From Salimicrobium humidisoli (GTDB taxonomy: Bacteria > Bacillota > Bacilli > Bacillales > Halobacillaceae): 64,000 nucleotides of DNA. Location of the stretch: NCBI RefSeq assembly GCF_002295105.1, contig NZ_NSGH01000008.1, positions 1-64,000 of the forward strand, in the 5' to 3' direction. Position numbers and translations under genes: made by a program. This document shows positions 24,645-34,130 of the stretch, piece after piece. A model generated the notes under the pieces. The model ran no database searches, was not told the DNA's origin, and was given only the letters and a program-made list of their open reading frames with translations. Every line of letters starts with the position of its first letter. Position 1 is the stretch's first letter.

Positions 24645-26603
24645 ATGAGTTCCATCATGGATAATTTGTTCCAATCGATTCAAAAAATACATAAACAGGC
24701 CCCGATCTCCCTTAGCAACGGGAAAGTGGTTAAGGGGAAAGTGATCGACCTTTTACCCGGCAATCGTGCCGTGGTGGACATTGGACAAAAACAGATAAAC
24801 GCCCGTCTGGAAACTTCTCTCACCAAAGGAGGAAGGTATCTTTTTCAAGTGGATGCCCGCACCACCCCCGTCCGATTGAAAGTTGTATCGGAACAGACAG
24901 GGACGGGGAAGGACACACCTTTGCAAACGTGGATGAACGAGCGTGGGATAAAGACGAACAGACAATCGATGGCGCTTGTGAAAACGCTGATAAATAAGCA
25001 GATTCCTTTCACTCCCCAGGAGCTGAGACAGGCCGTCACCATTCTTCAAAACGAAAAAACCGGTGCGGCTATGTCAGTCATTGAAGATATGTTTGAAAAA
25101 CAGCTTCCGATAAGAACTCCGGTTTTTCAGGCTTTGGCTGCAGGAAAACAGCATCAGCTCAGTGAACTCTTCCGTGCCCTTGGAGAAGGAGGTGCACCTT
25201 TTTCGCCCGCGTCCCGGGCCTCCCTGCTGGTAAATTCCATAATGCCTTCCGCTGCAGACGCCAGTTTCGAGAAAGCTGCACAAGTGAAACTGCTTCAGGA
25301 GGTTCAAAACAACAGCCGGCAATCGTTCCAGCTTTTTAAACAGGCCGGAATCCTTCCGGAAACGGAAACATACGCTCAGTTTAAAAAGAAGGTGCTCCTT
25401 TCCATAATGGGGGAGTCTGACGGAAAAAGTACGATAGCCTCAGGGACGGGGAAACAGATTTCTCCCCATATCGTCAGCGACATGAACAGACTCCTCCCCA
25501 TTACAGGAAAACATCCTTTCTCAGCCGACCTTGCTTCCGGGGAAAATGAAGTGGTTTCAGGGAAGAATGCCGGTAAAATCCAGCAGCTGTTCAACGGACA
25601 ACTTCATATTTCTTCGAGGCAATTCCAGCAACTGAAGGGCTGGAAAGAGCAGCTCAATAAAATAGTCCATTCGGAAGAACCTGCGTCCCGGGCTCTGCTG
25701 GAAGCTTTCGTCACCAATCACAGGAAACTTGAAAAAGCGGGGGTTTTCCAAAAGGTGGCAGGAAAGCTTTCAGTAGAGGAAGGTGCATCTTTCCGAAGTA
25801 TAATGAAACAACTTCCAGGTGAGATGGCTAATTTGCTGGAGAAGCGTTCCGGCAGCGTTTCTGAGCATTACCGGTCCTCAGTGATGAATGAGGCCATCAG
25901 GACAGTAGAGCGTTCTGCAGGCAGTCAGGTGCCTCCCCATTTCACGAAACTGTTGAGCGAATGGACAATATTATCCCAAAAGGAGCTGCCTTTGCCACTT
26001 CAGGAAAGGATTCTCCTTCAGATGAAAGCTTTTCAGCAACTTAGTGGAATGGATGATGAAGCAACTCTGAATCAGGGCCGGCACACATCAGACGTCTCCC
26101 TGAAGTCGAGCCTGGTCCGGTTGATAACGGAGAATGGAGGGCAGCGTGCGGAGACAGCCAGGAATTTGTTGCAGATGTTCAATTCCATGCAGATCACCTC
26201 TTCACAGGACAGTGCACTCTCTCTTCAGCTTACCCTGCAATTTCCAGGTCAACTTTTAGGTGCCCGCGAAGATGCACACGTGCTTCTGGAAAGTGAAAAA
26301 ACAGAAACAGGGGCGATCAGCCCGGATAATTGTCACATTCTTTTCTATCTCGACCTCCAGTCCCTGAATGAGACCGTAATAGACATGCAGGTACAAAACC
26401 GGAAAGCATACGTTACCGTTTACAACGACAAAGAAGCGCTCCCCCGGATTGCCGAGGAGCTGAAGAGCGACCTGAGGGAAGGGATGGAAAAAGCCGGATA
26501 TTCACTCGGAGACCTGCAGATAAAGCAGGATCGTGGCCGGAATGACGCGGCAGAGTCGAATTTTCTTCACAAGAAGGAGCAGGGGGTGGATTTTCGTATA
26601 TGA
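24645..26603 (+). CDS. ylqG: Conserved protein YlqG, possibly FliK-like
   Basis: A 652-residue protein at the position of B. subtilis YlqG, whose function is unknown. The first 75 residues form a small beta-rich domain (GKVVKGKVIDLLPGNRAVVD). A long Gln/Ser/Lys-rich, low-complexity middle follows, and the last 140 residues or so (starting near LSLQLTLQFPGQLLGARED) look like the C-terminal domain of hook-length control proteins. I cannot prove that relationship by eye. It overlaps ylqH by ATGA. ylqH encodes an FlhB tail, so the pair resembles a hook-length ruler and its export-switch partner. ATG 24645 has a GAGGAGGGACGGG site. Confidence 0.75.
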   Translation: MSSIMDNLFQSIQKIHKQAPISLSNGKVVKGKVIDLLPGNRAVVDIGQKQINARLETSLTKGGRYLFQVDARTTPVRLKVVSEQTGTGKDTPLQTWMNERGIKTNRQSMALVKTLINKQIPFTPQELRQAVTILQNEKTGAAMSVIEDMFEKQLPIRTPVFQALAAGKQHQLSELFRALGEGGAPFSPASRASLLVNSIMPSAADASFEKAAQVKLLQEVQNNSRQSFQLFKQAGILPETETYAQFKKKVLLSIMGESDGKSTIASGTGKQISPHIVSDMNRLLPITGKHPFSADLASGENEVVSGKNAGKIQQLFNGQLHISSRQFQQLKGWKEQLNKIVHSEEPASRALLEAFVTNHRKLEKAGVFQKVAGKLSVEEGASFRSIMKQLPGEMANLLEKRSGSVSEHYRSSVMNEAIRTVERSAGSQVPPHFTKLLSEWTILSQKELPLPLQERILLQMKAFQQLSGMDDEATLNQGRHTSDVSLKSSLVRLITENGGQRAETARNLLQMFNSMQITSSQDSALSLQLTLQFPGQLLGAREDAHVLLESEKTETGAISPDNCHILFYLDLQSLNETVIDMQVQNRKAYVTVYNDKEALPRIAEELKSDLREGMEKAGYSLGDLQIKQDRGRNDAAESNFLHKKEQGVDFRI

Positions 26604-26890
26604 GAGAAAATAAAATTAAAAAAGAAGCGCTGGCGCTCCGCTATGATTCAGAAGAGAGTGGAGCTCCCCGCGTCACAGCAAAAGGGCAGGGGTATATTGC
26701 CGAGAGGATTCTGAAAAATGCGGAGGAGGCCGGGGTACCGGTGCAGGAAGATCCTACACTGCTCAGCCTTTTGTCCGAAATAAATATCAACGAAGAAATA
26801 CCCGAGGAGTTATATCTTGCAGTAGCGGAAGTGTTTGCATTCATTTACCGGTCCGACAGGGAAATGAAAAATAGAAATGACTCCATATAG
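26600..26890 (+). CDS. ylqH: FlhB C-terminal-domain-like protein YlqH
   Basis: A 96-residue soluble protein equal to the cytoplasmic, post-cleavage domain of FlhB. Compared with FlhB in this same window, ALRYDSEESGAPRVTAKGQG lines up with ALKYNEQKSDAPFVVAKGVD, and AVAEVFAFIYRSDRE with AVAEVLAYVYKLQKK. The match begins just after the autocleavage NPTH motif, which YlqH lacks, along with all membrane segments. Its role is unknown; it may bind export substrates or compete with FlhB. It overlaps ylqG by four bases. Confidence 0.85.
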   Translation: MRENKIKKEALALRYDSEESGAPRVTAKGQGYIAERILKNAEEAGVPVQEDPTLLSLLSEININEEIPEELYLAVAEVFAFIYRSDREMKNRNDSI

Positions 26891-27065
26891 GAGAGATCAT
26901 TGAGCTTCATGTGTTACAGTAATGGTGGTGAACCGCTCTTTTTTCTTAGCGGAAAGAAACTGTGGTTCTTGATTTCATTGTATGAAAACACCCGAAAAAG
27001 AGGGATGCGCTTTCTTTCTGCAGAGGCCGGTGGTCTGAATTTTTTGGTCATTGCTTGTATAACGG

Positions 27066-27095
27066 TGGACAATGGGAGTTAAACTTTTATACAAT
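27066..27095 (+). promoter_or_regulatory. SigA-type promoter for sucCD
   Basis: TGGACA (27066-27071) and TACAAT (27090-27095) are separated by 18 bases, each hexamer with one mismatch. The rest of the 240-base gap after ylqH holds a small CCGCT/AGCGG hairpin with a T-rich loop (26937-26956) and no convincing gene. Confidence 0.6.
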
Positions 27096-27130
27096 AAGAC
27101 ATGCAGTAGAAATTGATGGGAGGATGAAAC

Positions 27131-28291
27131 ATGAACATTCATGAGTATCAGGGAAAACAGATCATGCGTGATTTCGGCGTAGCCGTACCGAATGGACACG
27201 TTGCATATAATGTCGATGAGGCAGTAGAAGCAGCAGAAAAACTCGGTACTGACGTAACCGTCGTCAAAGCGCAGATTCATGCAGGCGGACGCGGAAACGC
27301 CGGCGGTGTCAAAATCGCTAAAAGCCTGGATGACGTACGTACATATGCGGAGGAATTGCTGGGGAAAACTCTGGTAACGCATCAGACCGGTTCAGAAGGT
27401 AAAGAAGTTAAGCGCTTACTGATCGAAGAAGGCTGTGATATCAAAAATGAATATTACGTAGGTCTTGTGCTTGACAGAAATACGAGCCGTGTCACTATGA
27501 TGGCCTCAGAAGAAGGCGGAACAGAAATCGAGCAGGTGGCTGAAGAAACACCGGAGAAGATTTTCAAAGAAGTCATCGATCCGGTTGTCGGCCTGACACC
27601 TTTTCAGGCACGCCGTCTGGCTTTTAACATCAATATTCCGAAAGAGTCTCTTTCAAAAGCGGTCAAGTTCATGCTTGGTCTGTACGACGTATTTATGAAA
27701 AAAGACTGCTCTATTGCGGAAATCAACCCGCTGGTAACGACAGGAGAGGGAGAAGTTCTTGCGCTTGATTCCAAACTGAACTTCGACGATAACGCTCTTT
27801 TCCGTCAAAAGGATATCGCTGATCTCAGAGACCTCGATGAAGAGGATCCGAAAGAAATCGAAGCTTCCAAATATGATCTGAGCTATATTGCGCTTGATGG
27901 AAACATCGGTTGTATGGTCAACGGCGCAGGCCTTGCCATGGCAACTATGGATACCATCAAACACTACGGCGGAGAACCCGCTAACTTCCTTGACGTAGGG
28001 GGAGGGGCGAGCAAAGAAAAAGTTACCGGAGCTTTCAAACTGATTCTTTCCGACGAAAACGTTAATGGAATCTTCGTGAACATTTTCGGAGGCATCATGA
28101 AGTGTGACGTAATTGCAGAAGGAATTGTAGCAGCATCCAAAGAAGTCGGTCTCGAATTGCCTCTCGTTGTCCGTCTTGAAGGGACGAACGTAAAAGAAGG
28201 TAAGAGGATTCTCGACGAGTCCGGATTGAATATTACAGCAGCAGACTCCATGGCTGACGGTGCACAAAAAATCGTAGAATTTGTGAAGTAG
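27131..28291 (+). CDS. sucC: Succinyl-CoA synthetase beta subunit (ADP-forming)
   Basis: With SucD it catalyses the substrate-level phosphorylation step of the citric acid cycle. The 386-residue protein starts [17 protein letters not shown], with an ATP-grasp domain ([17 protein letters not shown] around residues 46-62) and a C-terminal CoA-ligase-like domain ([36 protein letters not shown]). ATG 27131 has a GGGAGG site. It is 15 bases from sucD. Confidence 0.97.
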   Translation: MNIHEYQGKQIMRDFGVAVPNGHVAYNVDEAVEAAEKLGTDVTVVKAQIHAGGRGNAGGVKIAKSLDDVRTYAEELLGKTLVTHQTGSEGKEVKRLLIEEGCDIKNEYYVGLVLDRNTSRVTMMASEEGGTEIEQVAEETPEKIFKEVIDPVVGLTPFQARRLAFNINIPKESLSKAVKFMLGLYDVFMKKDCSIAEINPLVTTGEGEVLALDSKLNFDDNALFRQKDIADLRDLDEEDPKEIEASKYDLSYIALDGNIGCMVNGAGLAMATMDTIKHYGGEPANFLDVGGGASKEKVTGAFKLILSDENVNGIFVNIFGGIMKCDVIAEGIVAASKEVGLELPLVVRLEGTNVKEGKRILDESGLNITAADSMADGAQKIVEFVK

Positions 28292-28306
28292 AAAGGCGGG
28301 AATAGG

Positions 28307-29209
28307 ATGAGTGTATATGTTGATAAGAATACAAAAGTAATTGTCCAGGGGATCACCGGTTCCACAGCATTGTTCCACGCTAAGCAGATGCTTGAATACG
28401 GAACACAGATCGTGGGCGGAGTAACTCCTGGAAAAGGCGGTACGGAAGTTGAAGGTATTTCGGTATACAATACTGTTGAGGAAGCTGTAAAAGCTACAGG
28501 AGCGAATGCTTCTGTCATTTATGTTCCGGCTCCTTTCGCAGCTGATGCAATCATGGAAGCGACGGATGCTGAACTGGATCTGGCCATCTGTATCACAGAG
28601 CACATTCCGGTACTGGATATGGTCAAGGTTAAGCGGTACATGGAAGGTAAGAAGACACGTCTCGTAGGTCCGAACTGCCCGGGTGTCATTACTCCGGATG
28701 AATGTAAAATCGGTATAATGCCCGGTTATATCCACAAAAAAGGCCACATCGGCGTCGTTTCCCGTTCCGGCACACTGACTTATGAAGCTGTTCATCAACT
28801 TTCAGAAGCAGGTCTTGGTCAGTCCACAGCTGTAGGAATCGGAGGAGACCCGGTTAACGGTACGGACTTTATCGATGTACTTAAAGCATTCGAAGAAGAT
28901 GAAGATACGGAAGCTGTTATTATGATCGGTGAAATCGGCGGTACGGCAGAAGAGGAAGCCGCAGAATGGGTGAAAGCCAATATGAGCAAACCTGTCGTCG
29001 GCTTTATCGGAGGGCGTACGGCACCTCCAGGTAAGAGAATGGGTCACGCAGGAGCCATCATTTCCGGCGGGAAAGGTACAGCAGACGAAAAAATCCGCGT
29101 CATGAACGAATGTGGTATTGAAGTTGCTGAAACGCCTTCCGTCATGGGTGAAACTCTTATTAACGTACTGAAATCGAGCGATCTTTACGACAAATGTAAA
29201 ACACATTAA
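28307..29209 (+). CDS. sucD: Succinyl-CoA synthetase alpha subunit
   Basis: The alpha subunit binds CoA and carries the phosphohistidine intermediate. The 300-residue protein has the CoA-binding Rossmann fold ([18 protein letters not shown], residues 11-28) and the active-site His247 in MGHAGAII. The [14 protein letters not shown] segment contacts the beta subunit. ATG 28307 has an AAAGGCGGGA site. A long terminator follows. Confidence 0.97.
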   Translation: MSVYVDKNTKVIVQGITGSTALFHAKQMLEYGTQIVGGVTPGKGGTEVEGISVYNTVEEAVKATGANASVIYVPAPFAADAIMEATDAELDLAICITEHIPVLDMVKVKRYMEGKKTRLVGPNCPGVITPDECKIGIMPGYIHKKGHIGVVSRSGTLTYEAVHQLSEAGLGQSTAVGIGGDPVNGTDFIDVLKAFEEDEDTEAVIMIGEIGGTAEEEAAEWVKANMSKPVVGFIGGRTAPPGKRMGHAGAIISGGKGTADEKIRVMNECGIEVAETPSVMGETLINVLKSSDLYDKCKTH

Positions 29210-29218
29210 TCATTTTCC

Positions 29219-29250
29219 GATAGAGAAGGAGGTCCGCCTCCTTCTCTATC
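29219..29250 (+). terminator. Rho-independent terminator of sucCD
   Basis: A perfect 14-bp stem (GATAGAGAAGGAGG with its complement) around a TCCG tetraloop, followed by TTTAT. Strong despite the short T run. Confidence 0.92.
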
Positions 29251-29285
29251 TTTATAAAAATCGAATAAACCGGATGAGGTGTAAA

Positions 29286-30146
29286 ATGGACGATAAATGG
29301 AATTTGTTACTATTACAAAGTTCTCCGAACGTAACCCGGAATCTGCTGAGGAAAATGATCGCCCGGGACCCTGATCTTACTACATATACTCACCTTCCCC
29401 CCGAACGCTGGTATCTACAGCTTAATATTCCTCTCGAACGTGCAAGAAAAATAAGCAGACACGTCTCCCTCCCCCATACCAGTAAGTCCATCGAGAAAGC
29501 TCTGAACAGGTATCACGCCATTATCATTTCAGATACCATTTATCCGGAACAGCTGAAATGTATACCCGACCCGCCGCTTGTCCTTTACGCATCCGGGGAC
29601 ACCGCCCTTCTCGGTCATAAACGGAGTATAAGCGTAATCGGTACGAGAAAACCTTCTTCATACGCTCTTCCGGCTATGAAGAAAGTTCTTCTCCCCCTGA
29701 TCAGGGAAGACGTCTGTTTCGTCAGTGGAATGGCTGCAGGAGTTGATCAATATGCCCACCGGCTTGCTCTCCGTAACGGGGGGAGGACTGTCGCTGTTCT
29801 CGGCTCCGGTCTGGACAATGTATATCCGGTGAACGATCTTGCCCTTTATAAGGAACTGATGAATAAAGAGCTTGTCATAACGGAGTATGCACCTCATGTC
29901 ACGCCCCGAAAATTTCATTTCCCGGAAAGGAACCGGATCATTTCAGGTTTAAGTGAGGCTACTGTAGTAGTGGAAGCCCGGTTGAAGAGCGGTACGATGA
30001 TTACAGTGGATCAGGCTCTCGAGCAGGGAAAGGATGTCTATGCGTTCCCGGGACCGGTAGGAAGTAAAACGAGCGAAGGCTGTCACGCCATCATTGACCA
30101 GGGGGCTAAAATAGTCCATACTCATCGTGATATCCTGAACCGTTAA
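29286..30146 (+). CDS. dprA: DNA-processing protein DprA (Smf)
   Basis: DprA protects incoming single strands and loads RecA during natural transformation. The 286-residue product has the Rossmann-like DprA domain: ISVIGTRKPSSYALPAMKKV, SGMAAGVDQYAHRLAL, VAVLGSGLDNVYPVND, FPERNRIISGLSEATVVVEA and the FPGPVGSKTSEGCHAII loop. ATG 29286 is preferred over 29274 because GAGGTG is spaced from it. No C-terminal winged helix is seen, as in shorter Bacillus DprA proteins. Competence itself cannot be inferred from one gene. Confidence 0.95.
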   Translation: MDDKWNLLLLQSSPNVTRNLLRKMIARDPDLTTYTHLPPERWYLQLNIPLERARKISRHVSLPHTSKSIEKALNRYHAIIISDTIYPEQLKCIPDPPLVLYASGDTALLGHKRSISVIGTRKPSSYALPAMKKVLLPLIREDVCFVSGMAAGVDQYAHRLALRNGGRTVAVLGSGLDNVYPVNDLALYKELMNKELVITEYAPHVTPRKFHFPERNRIISGLSEATVVVEARLKSGTMITVDQALEQGKDVYAFPGPVGSKTSEGCHAIIDQGAKIVHTHRDILNR

Positions 30147-30169
30147 TGGAAGAAAAAAGTTGAACCGGT

Positions 30170-30199
30170 TTGACAAAGTGAATGTATCTATTCAATAAT
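30170..30199 (+). promoter_or_regulatory. SigA-type promoter for topA
   Basis: A perfect TTGACA (30170-30175), an 18-base spacer and AATAAT (30194-30199). It lies in the dprA-topA gap, 44 bases before the topA start. Confidence 0.7.
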
Positions 30200-30242
30200 G
30201 AGTAAGATTTAATTTATAAAAACCTCTATGGGAGGCTTGTAC

Positions 30243-32327
30243 ATGGCAGACTATCTGGTAATCGTCGAATCACCTGCTAAAGCTAAAACAATTGAAAGGT
30301 ATCTGGGCAAGAAATATAAAGTGAAAGCATCTCTCGGACACGTCCGTGATCTGCCGAAGAGTCAGATGGGGGTAGATGTGGAAGCGGAAGATTTCAGCCC
30401 GAAATATATAACGATACGCGGCAAAGGTCCCGTATTGAAAGAACTGAAAACTGCTGCAAAAAAAGCGAAAAAAGTATATCTGGCTGCCGACCCCGACCGT
30501 GAAGGAGAGGCGATCGCCTGGCACTTGGCCCACGCTCTAAATATAGACGGGGGAAGTGAGTGCCGTGTTGTATTTAATGAGATCACGAAAGATGCCGTAA
30601 AGGAATCTTTCAAAAATCCGAGGACCATCAATGAAGATCTTGTAAAAGCACAACAGGCGCGTCGTATTCTTGACCGTCTCGTCGGTTACAACATCAGTCC
30701 GATTTTATGGAAGAAAGTTAAAAAAGGTCTCAGTGCCGGACGCGTGCAGTCGGTTGCTGTGAAACTGATCATCGACCGGGAGAAAGAAATAAATAATTTC
30801 ACACCCGAAGAATACTGGTCCATCGAAGGGAACTTCAAAAAAGGTAAAGAATCGTTCGAAGGCTCCTTTTACGGAGTAGATGGCAAAAAACAGAATTTAA
30901 ATTCCGAAGAAGACGTCACAGCCATTACGAAGCGTCTTCAGGGAGACAAATTTGAAGTACAGAAAGTGAATAAAAGGGAAAGAAGAAAAAATCCGGCCTC
31001 CCCTTTCACTACGTCATCACTTCAGCAGGAAGCTGCAAGGAAGCTCAATTTTCGGGCGAAGAAAACGATGATGCTTGCCCAGCAGCTCTATGAAGGTGTC
31101 GACCTTGGAGGAAAACAGGGGACGGCAGGTCTTATTACGTATATGCGTACCGACTCCACCCGTATTTCCGAAACAGCCAAATCGGAAGCGTTCGATTACA
31201 TTGTGGAAGAATTCGGAGAGGAGTTCAGCGCAGCAGAGAAAAAGAAGGAAAAGAAGAAAGAAGGAGCCCAGGACGCTCACGAAGCTATTCGTCCCACTTC
31301 CACGTTAAGAGAGCCTTCTTCTCTTAAAAAGATCCTTTCGAGAGACCAGTACCGATTATATAAACTGATCTGGGAACGTTTCGTAGCCAGCCAAATGGCC
31401 CCTGCTGTCATGGATACGATGACGGTTCATTTGTATAATGAAGGAGTGGAATTCAGAGCAACGGGATCGGATATTAAATTTAAAGGTTTCATGAAAGTGT
31501 ACGTAGAGGGAGAAGATGACAGCAGTAAAGATAAGAATAAACAGCTGCCCCACCTCGAGGAAGGGATGACGGTCGAAGCAGAAACTGTCGAACCCAGCCA
31601 GCATTTTACACAACCGCCTCCGAGGTATACGGAAGCAAGACTCGTACGTACGCTTGAAGAACTCGGTATAGGCCGTCCTTCCACTTTTGCTCCTACGCTG
31701 GATACGATACAGCGAAGAGGCTACGTGTCTCTCGACAATAAACGATTTATTCCTACAGAGCTTGGAGAAATAGTGCTGGAGCAGCTCCTTGCATATTTTC
31801 CGGAAATTCTCGATGTGGAATTCACGAAGAAAATGGAGGATGACCTGGACAGTATTGAAGACGGGGAGGAAGACTGGATACGCGTTCTCCGGGAATTCTA
31901 CGAAGGATTCGAACCCAGACTGACAACCGCGGAGAAAGAAATGGAAGAAATCGAGATAAAAGATGAACCGGCAGGGATCGCCTGTGAAAAATGCGGTCAC
32001 GAAATGGTCTACAAGATGGGGAGGTATGGTCAGTTCCTCGCCTGTTCCAACTTCCCTGACTGCAGAAATACAAAGCCTATTCTGAAGAAGATAGATGTTA
32101 CTTGCCCTAAGTGTGAAAAGGGTGAGATTGTAGAAAGAAAAAGTAAGAAGAACAGGAAATTTTATGGCTGTGAACGATACCCTGACTGTGATTTCATTTC
32201 CTGGGACAAACCGATAAGCAGGCCATGTCCGAAATGTGAATCTCTTCTCGTAGAGAAAAGACTGAAAAAGGGTAATCAGATACAGTGTACGGAATGTGAT
32301 TATAAAGAGGAACTTCAGGAAAAATAA
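30243..32327 (+). CDS. topA: DNA topoisomerase I
   Basis: Type IA topoisomerase that relaxes negative supercoils. The 694-residue protein has the N-terminal Toprim domain ([17 protein letters not shown]; acidic DPDREGE motif near residue 83), the active-site Tyr300 in [10 protein letters not shown], and three C-terminal zinc ribbons, each with a CxxC pair followed by a second Cys pair (the first from CEKCGHE to CSNFPDC). ATG 30243 has a GGGAGG site and starts [11 protein letters not shown]; the frame is open five codons upstream. In Bacillus the next gene is trmFO; here it is missing. Confidence 0.97.
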   Translation: MADYLVIVESPAKAKTIERYLGKKYKVKASLGHVRDLPKSQMGVDVEAEDFSPKYITIRGKGPVLKELKTAAKKAKKVYLAADPDREGEAIAWHLAHALNIDGGSECRVVFNEITKDAVKESFKNPRTINEDLVKAQQARRILDRLVGYNISPILWKKVKKGLSAGRVQSVAVKLIIDREKEINNFTPEEYWSIEGNFKKGKESFEGSFYGVDGKKQNLNSEEDVTAITKRLQGDKFEVQKVNKRERRKNPASPFTTSSLQQEAARKLNFRAKKTMMLAQQLYEGVDLGGKQGTAGLITYMRTDSTRISETAKSEAFDYIVEEFGEEFSAAEKKKEKKKEGAQDAHEAIRPTSTLREPSSLKKILSRDQYRLYKLIWERFVASQMAPAVMDTMTVHLYNEGVEFRATGSDIKFKGFMKVYVEGEDDSSKDKNKQLPHLEEGMTVEAETVEPSQHFTQPPPRYTEARLVRTLEELGIGRPSTFAPTLDTIQRRGYVSLDNKRFIPTELGEIVLEQLLAYFPEILDVEFTKKMEDDLDSIEDGEEDWIRVLREFYEGFEPRLTTAEKEMEEIEIKDEPAGIACEKCGHEMVYKMGRYGQFLACSNFPDCRNTKPILKKIDVTCPKCEKGEIVERKSKKNRKFYGCERYPDCDFISWDKPISRPCPKCESLLVEKRLKKGNQIQCTECDYKEELQEK

Positions 32328-32500
32328 TTATTTGAAACAAAACTGAAGACGAAAGGGCAAAAACCGTATATTCAATTCGGCACCATGTTCTTCAGCGGTT
32401 GTTTCATTAATAACAGACCCGGCGAACCCGTATATCACTGTGCGGTTTTGCCGGGTCTGTTCAATTCTGTTTCCGTTTCATCACCTGCGGAAGCTAATCG
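32328..32500 (+). other. Topoisomerase-recombinase intergenic region with a 50-base hairpin
   Basis: This stretch after topA holds no recognisable gene. Its one clear feature is a 12-bp perfect stem (AACAGACCCGGC at 32412-32423 with GCCGGGTCTGTT at 32450-32461) topped by a second short stem. No T run follows on either strand, so it is not a classic terminator, though it may act as one weakly. It occupies the slot where trmFO lies in most Bacilli. Confidence 0.6.
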
Positions 32501-32529
32501 TTGACAGTAGCATAACGCTTCTATATAAT
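32501..32529 (+). promoter_or_regulatory. Consensus SigA promoter for xerC-hslVU-codY
   Basis: TTGACA (32501-32506), 17-base spacer, TATAAT (32524-32529): a perfect match to the SigA consensus, the best in the window. The transcript would have a leader of about 115 bases containing a perfect 12-bp palindrome AATGATATCATT (32616-32627) and a weak CodY-like box. Confidence 0.85.
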
Positions 32530-32561
32530 AAGCGCTTGTGGTAAAATGTTTGATGTCGGCG

Positions 32562-32576
32562 ACAATTCTGAATTTT
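32562..32576 (+). promoter_or_regulatory. Weak CodY-box-like sequence upstream of xerC
   Basis: ACAATTCTGAATTTT matches the CodY motif AATTTTCWGAAAATT at 10 of 15 positions and keeps the central CTGAA. It lies downstream of the promoter that leads to codY, so it could serve autoregulation. The match is poor and may be chance. Confidence 0.25.
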
Positions 32577-32651
32577 GTTACAATTTTGTTGAATATGTTG
32601 TAATTACTTGTTTTCAATGATATCATTTAGTCGTTTTGTGAGGTGAAGTGA

Positions 32652-33560
32652 ATGACGGGATACGAAGAGTGGTTGCGTCAGTATATGGAATATTTGCAGA
32701 TCGAAAAAAATGCTTCATCTAACACCATACAAATGTATAAAAAAGATCTTGAGGAATTTGAACAATTTCTTCAACAGGAAGTCATCCAGAGCATCGTACA
32801 TATCGATATGGGGGTTGTGCGTTTATATTTGTCGCAATTATATGACAACAGTCTCTCAAGAAGGTCGGTATCCCGAAAGCTTTCCTCTTTACGGGGATTC
32901 TTCAGGTTTATAGAAAGAGAAGGCGGGATTGAAAAGAACCCCGTAATGGAAATGCACCTGCCTAAAGAAAACAAATACATTCCTCAGTTCTTTTATGAAG
33001 AGGAAATAAATGAATTATTCAAAGCAGCGGCCACTTCAACACCGCTCGGACAGAGGAATATGGCAATTCTCGAATTGCTGTATGGTACCGGTATACGGGT
33101 GAGTGAATGTGCCGGTCTGGATGTGGATCGAATAGATTTTTCTCTGTCGACGATACTGGTCACAGGGAAAGGGCGGAAGGAAAGGTACGTTCCCTTCGGT
33201 GAATACGCCAAAAACGCTCTCGAACGATACTTGAATGAGGGACGTGTACAGCTGCTGAATAAAAGTGGTGCCGCCTCCTCCAAAGTATTTCTTAACAACC
33301 GGGGGAATCCGATAACCCCGAGGGGGATCAGAGTAGTACTGGACAAACTCGTCAAAGATGCCGCTATGACAATTGACATCCATCCTCATAAAATAAGGCA
33401 TACGTTTGCTACGCATTTGCTGAATGAAGGGGCGGACTTACGTTCCGTTCAGGAACTGCTCGGTCATGATCATTTATCAAGCACTCAAATATATACCCAC
33501 GTTTCAAAAGACAGATTGAAAGATGTATACAGAAACAGTCATCCGCGAGCAAGAAAGTGA
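32652..33560 (+). CDS. xerC: Tyrosine recombinase XerC (CodV)
   Basis: XerC with XerD resolves chromosome dimers at dif. The 302-residue protein has an N-terminal SAM-like core-binding domain (about residues 1-90) and a C-terminal catalytic domain with Arg149 (GIRVSE), Lys in TGKGRKER, His246 and Arg249 (HPHKIRHTF), His272 (LLGHDHL) and the nucleophile Tyr281 (QIYTHV). ATG 32652 follows a GAGGTGA site. It is co-transcribed with hslV, hslU and codY, the standard cod operon. Confidence 0.96.
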   Translation: MTGYEEWLRQYMEYLQIEKNASSNTIQMYKKDLEEFEQFLQQEVIQSIVHIDMGVVRLYLSQLYDNSLSRRSVSRKLSSLRGFFRFIEREGGIEKNPVMEMHLPKENKYIPQFFYEEEINELFKAAATSTPLGQRNMAILELLYGTGIRVSECAGLDVDRIDFSLSTILVTGKGRKERYVPFGEYAKNALERYLNEGRVQLLNKSGAASSKVFLNNRGNPITPRGIRVVLDKLVKDAAMTIDIHPHKIRHTFATHLLNEGADLRSVQELLGHDHLSSTQIYTHVSKDRLKDVYRNSHPRARK

Positions 33561-33571
33561 GGGTCAAAGCA

Positions 33572-34117
33572 ATGGAGAATTCATTCCATGCAACAACTAT
33601 ATTTGCCGTCCGACATAATGGGACAAGTGCCATGTGTGGAGACGGTCAGGTTACAATGGGAAACCAGGTAGTCATGAAGCATAAAGCGACGAAGGTGAGA
33701 AAGTTATACGGAGGCCGGGTGCTTGCCGGTTTTGCAGGTTCCGTAGCCGATGCATTCACTCTATTCGAAAAGTTCGAAGCCAAACTTGAAGCTTTTGACG
33801 GTAACCTGGCGCGTGCATCCGTTGAGCTGGCTAAAGAGTGGAGAGGCGACCGCATGCTCCGCAAACTTGAAGCTATGCTTATCGTGATGGACGATAAAAA
33901 AATGTTCCTTTTATCAGGTACCGGCGAAGTCATCGAACCGGATGATAACATTCTGGCTATCGGATCCGGCGGAAACTTCGCCCTTAGTGCGGGTCGTGCG
34001 CTTATGAGGTATGCCCCGGAAAAACAGGCTGCAGAAATCGCTGAAGCTGCACTCACGATCGCCGGTGAAGTATGTGTGTTCACTAACGACCAGCTGACGC
34101 TGGAAGTACTTGAATAA
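33572..34117 (+). CDS. hslV: ATP-dependent protease subunit HslV (ClpQ/CodW)
   Basis: Proteolytic subunit of HslUV. The 181-residue product starts [17 protein letters not shown]. The ATTIFAV segment aligns with the N-terminal TTI of E. coli HslV, so residues 1-7 look like a short propeptide ahead of the catalytic Thr, unlike B. subtilis CodW, which uses an N-terminal Ser. The rest ([45 protein letters not shown]) is standard. GTG 33557 is also in frame but ATG 33572 has GAGGG suitably placed. It is 13 bases from hslU. Confidence 0.95.
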   Translation: MENSFHATTIFAVRHNGTSAMCGDGQVTMGNQVVMKHKATKVRKLYGGRVLAGFAGSVADAFTLFEKFEAKLEAFDGNLARASVELAKEWRGDRMLRKLEAMLIVMDDKKMFLLSGTGEVIEPDDNILAIGSGGNFALSAGRALMRYAPEKQAAEIAEAALTIAGEVCVFTNDQLTLEVLE

Positions 34118-34130
34118 AGGAGGCCAGAAT

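Noticed and set aside
26900-27082. A 60-codon TTG-initiated frame in the ylqH-sucC gap
   Set aside because: It overlaps the predicted sucC -35 region, its ribosome binding site is only four bases from the TTG, and the product resembles no family I know. Composition is like a random frame in an intergenic region.
32435-32626. Minus-strand 63-codon frame in the topA-xerC gap as a trmFO remnant
   Set aside because: The translation shows none of the FAD-binding or TrmFO motifs and crosses the promoter region.
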